The notes under the pieces are model-generated. The model worked only from the letters and a program-made list of their open reading frames with translations, had not been told where the DNA came from and did not search any database. Both the position numbers and the translations under genes were made by a program. DNA of 64,000 nt. It comes from Streptosporangium becharense. GTDB taxonomy: Bacteria; Actinomycetota; Actinomycetes; Streptosporangiales; Streptosporangiaceae. Of the stretch, positions 62,754 through 64,000 are shown one piece after another. The stretch spans positions 1,364,001-1,428,000 of the forward strand of contig NZ_JACHMP010000001.1 of assembly GCF_014204985.1 (NCBI RefSeq), written 5' to 3'. Every line of letters begins with the position of its first letter. Position 1 is the stretch's first letter.

Positions 62754-63596
62754 TTGATTTCTTCACGTGAGATCGACCCCGCCCGGGAGCCGTGGAGTCT
62801 CGCGCGGCACTTCGCGAATCGACTGGCCGACGCCCTGGACGGCGTTCTCCGCGATGTCGTGGTGATAGGGTCCGCATCGCTCGGGGACTGGCAGGCGAAC
62901 AGCGATATCGACCTCGTCTGCACGGTCGGGCGGGAGCTGGATTCACAGGCGCGTGACGCCGTCTCACCGCTGCACGGGAATTCCTGGAATGAATACGGTC
63001 ACACGATCGACGCGATGTACGTGACGAGCGACGCTCTGGCCAAGGGCCCCGAAGGCATCCCGTCCGTCGTGGCGTCGGTCGCCGGAACTCTGCAGGCCGA
63101 GTCGACGGACGGACCGCTGAACTGGGTGACCTGGCTCAACATCGTGCAGTCCGGTGTGAGCGTTCCGCTCACACCGGACGGCGTGATGACGACGGTCGAT
63201 CCGCAGGACAGCGGGATCCCCATCCGGGAGGAAACCCTGCGCGAAGGGGCTGTCAGGTTCTCCCGCGCGAATCTGGACGAGTACTGGCGCAACAGGGCCG
63301 ACCTGTCCGAACAGATGTATCCGCAGCACAGAGCAGATCAGTCGGTACCGACGTTCGAGATCGAGTGGATGTCCCTGGGACCGGCTCGCCTGCTGGCGAC
63401 CGTCCTCACCGGACGCATCGTCTCGAAGTCGGAGGGCGGGGAGCTGGCCGCCGACAGGTTCCCGGAGTTCGGCCCGCACCTTGAACGGGTGCTGGACTCC
63501 CGCAGGGGGGTGGACCCCGCAAGGACGTGGGATCGCGGCGACCTGGAGCGTTCGCTCGAACTCGCCCGCGCCTGCGTGCGACTCGGCACGGACTGA
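62754..63596 (+). CDS. Nucleotidyltransferase resembling aminoglycoside adenylyltransferase (AadA-like)
   Basis: 280 residues from a TTG start with AGGAAAGG upstream. N-terminal nucleotidyltransferase motif VVIGSASLGDWQANSDIDLV (GS plus DxD metal site). The C-terminal helical part SLGPARLLATVLTGRIVSKSEGG resembles the DUF4111 half of AadA-type enzymes. It might adenylylate an aminoglycoside or some other small molecule. No mobile element flanks it, so it looks like a chromosomal relative and not an acquired resistance cassette. Confidence 0.75.
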   Translation: MISSREIDPAREPWSLARHFANRLADALDGVLRDVVVIGSASLGDWQANSDIDLVCTVGRELDSQARDAVSPLHGNSWNEYGHTIDAMYVTSDALAKGPEGIPSVVASVAGTLQAESTDGPLNWVTWLNIVQSGVSVPLTPDGVMTTVDPQDSGIPIREETLREGAVRFSRANLDEYWRNRADLSEQMYPQHRADQSVPTFEIEWMSLGPARLLATVLTGRIVSKSEGGELAADRFPEFGPHLERVLDSRRGVDPARTWDRGDLERSLELARACVRLGTD

Positions 63597-63652
63597 CCGC
63601 ACGGACTGACCGCACGGACACCCGGGGCCTGTACGGGCAGAGCGGAACAGGC

Positions 63653-63976
63653 TCACCGGATGGCGCACCTGCGGCGGCACAAGAGCTCCTGATGCATGTG
63701 TTCGGTGCTGCGAAGTGCGAGGGCGGCCATCGTCAGCGACGGATTGGAGGTGCCCCAGCGAGGGTGGAAGAATACGGGCCGGAAGAAGGCTCCGAGTGTT
63801 CCCAGAATGAGGCCGGGCAGCAGGGCCTGGAATACATGAGCCTTCAGAAAGCCAGAAGGCTGGGATACTTGAAGGACCAGCGGCGGCGGAAGGTTTCCCC
63901 GGCCGACGCACTCGGCGAGTCCCGGTGTGACACCTGCGTTCACAGCAGCACGCCACGTTGTCCGGCGGTGCCCCAC
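63653..63976 (-). pseudogene. Possible C-terminal remnant of a GMC-type oxidoreductase
   Basis: The frame ending at 63653 includes GTSNPSLTMAALALRSTEHM, close to the NPSLTIMAL-type C-terminal signature of FAD-dependent GMC oxidoreductases. The 60 residues before it do not look like that family, and the segment is far too short for an enzyme. A decayed gene end is the best guess; a chance match is possible. The rest of 63597-64000 shows nothing. Confidence 0.25.
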
Positions 63977-64000
63977 ACCGGACGGTGCGCTCGATCGATA

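Overview
The window is high-GC actinobacterial DNA with TTA-containing regulatory genes, GTG and TTG starts, and many GC-rich hairpin terminators. It looks like a member of the Streptosporangiales (Actinomadura, Nonomuraea or Streptosporangium type), but the genus cannot be fixed from sequence alone. The left ~27 kb is the right-hand end of a type I polyketide gene cluster. The rest is chromosomal housekeeping, stress and catabolic genes. I see no CRISPR array, insertion sequence or prophage.

Positions 1-9033: starter-unit cassette of a macrolactam pathway. Reading leftwards, it has a proline-iminopeptidase-like hydrolase, a discrete acyltransferase, a stand-alone amino-acid adenylation enzyme, a second AMP ligase, a PLP-dependent decarboxylase of the diaminopimelate/ornithine fold, and a modular PKS that starts with an acyl carrier domain before its first KS. 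A small ACP gene sits among them on the opposite strand. This set and order match the J-K-L-M-N-O-P1 logic of vicenistatin-type (and fluvirucin-type) beta-amino-acid priming: load an acidic amino acid on the ACP, decarboxylate it there, cap the amine with a second amino acid, move it to the PKS, and remove the cap later. No glutamate-mutase gene is visible, so plain aspartate to beta-alanine (fluvirucin logic) is the simplest reading.

Positions 9140-26952: tailoring, supply and control. There is an amino-sugar aminotransferase with an RmlC-like epimerase. An acyl-CoA carboxylase beta subunit, crotonyl-CoA carboxylase/reductase, KAS III and 3-hydroxybutyryl-CoA dehydrogenase together should make ethylmalonyl-CoA. 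Then come a type II thioesterase, a large LuxR (LAL) activator with two TTA codons, an MFS exporter with a divergent zinc-ribbon TetR regulator, a DUF5988 protein, RmlA, RmlB and a second epimerase. A recurring G-rich promoter element (paired TAGGGG half-sites about one helical turn apart, the inner one abutting a TTG) lies before the starter/PKS operon, the sugar operon, the ethylmalonyl operon, the LAL gene and rmlA, always pointing downstream. I infer that it is the cluster operator, probably for the LAL protein.

Positions 27.4-43 kb: mannose-6-phosphate isomerase, a cold-shock protein, small unknown proteins, and a sugar-related block (FadR-type regulator, 2-hydroxyacid dehydrogenase, DeoR/LacI hybrid regulator, DUF2264 protein with a His/Gly-rich insert, ROK regulator, GH36 alpha-galactosidase). 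Next are a peptidase S51, a YchJ-like protein, an ArsC-like protein, a small beta-rich protein and tRNA-Pro(GGG).

Positions 43.4-54 kb: a three-gene unit with paralogous domains, type II NADH dehydrogenase, and a SigB/SigF-type partner-switching block (anti-sigma kinase, sigma factor, STAS antagonist, GAF-ANTAR protein, PAS-GAF-PP2C protein with altered metal sites, MEDS-ATPase protein), followed by a GT4 glycosyltransferase. Positions 54.6-59.5 kb: a DUF2157 membrane protein and a proline-catabolism locus (PucR regulator, proline dehydrogenase, P5C dehydrogenase). Positions 59.9-64 kb: lower-conservation genes, namely a PASTA/Excalibur surface protein, an unknown protein convergent with a DUF488 protein, an aminoglycoside-adenylyltransferase-like nucleotidyltransferase, and a possible oxidoreductase remnant.
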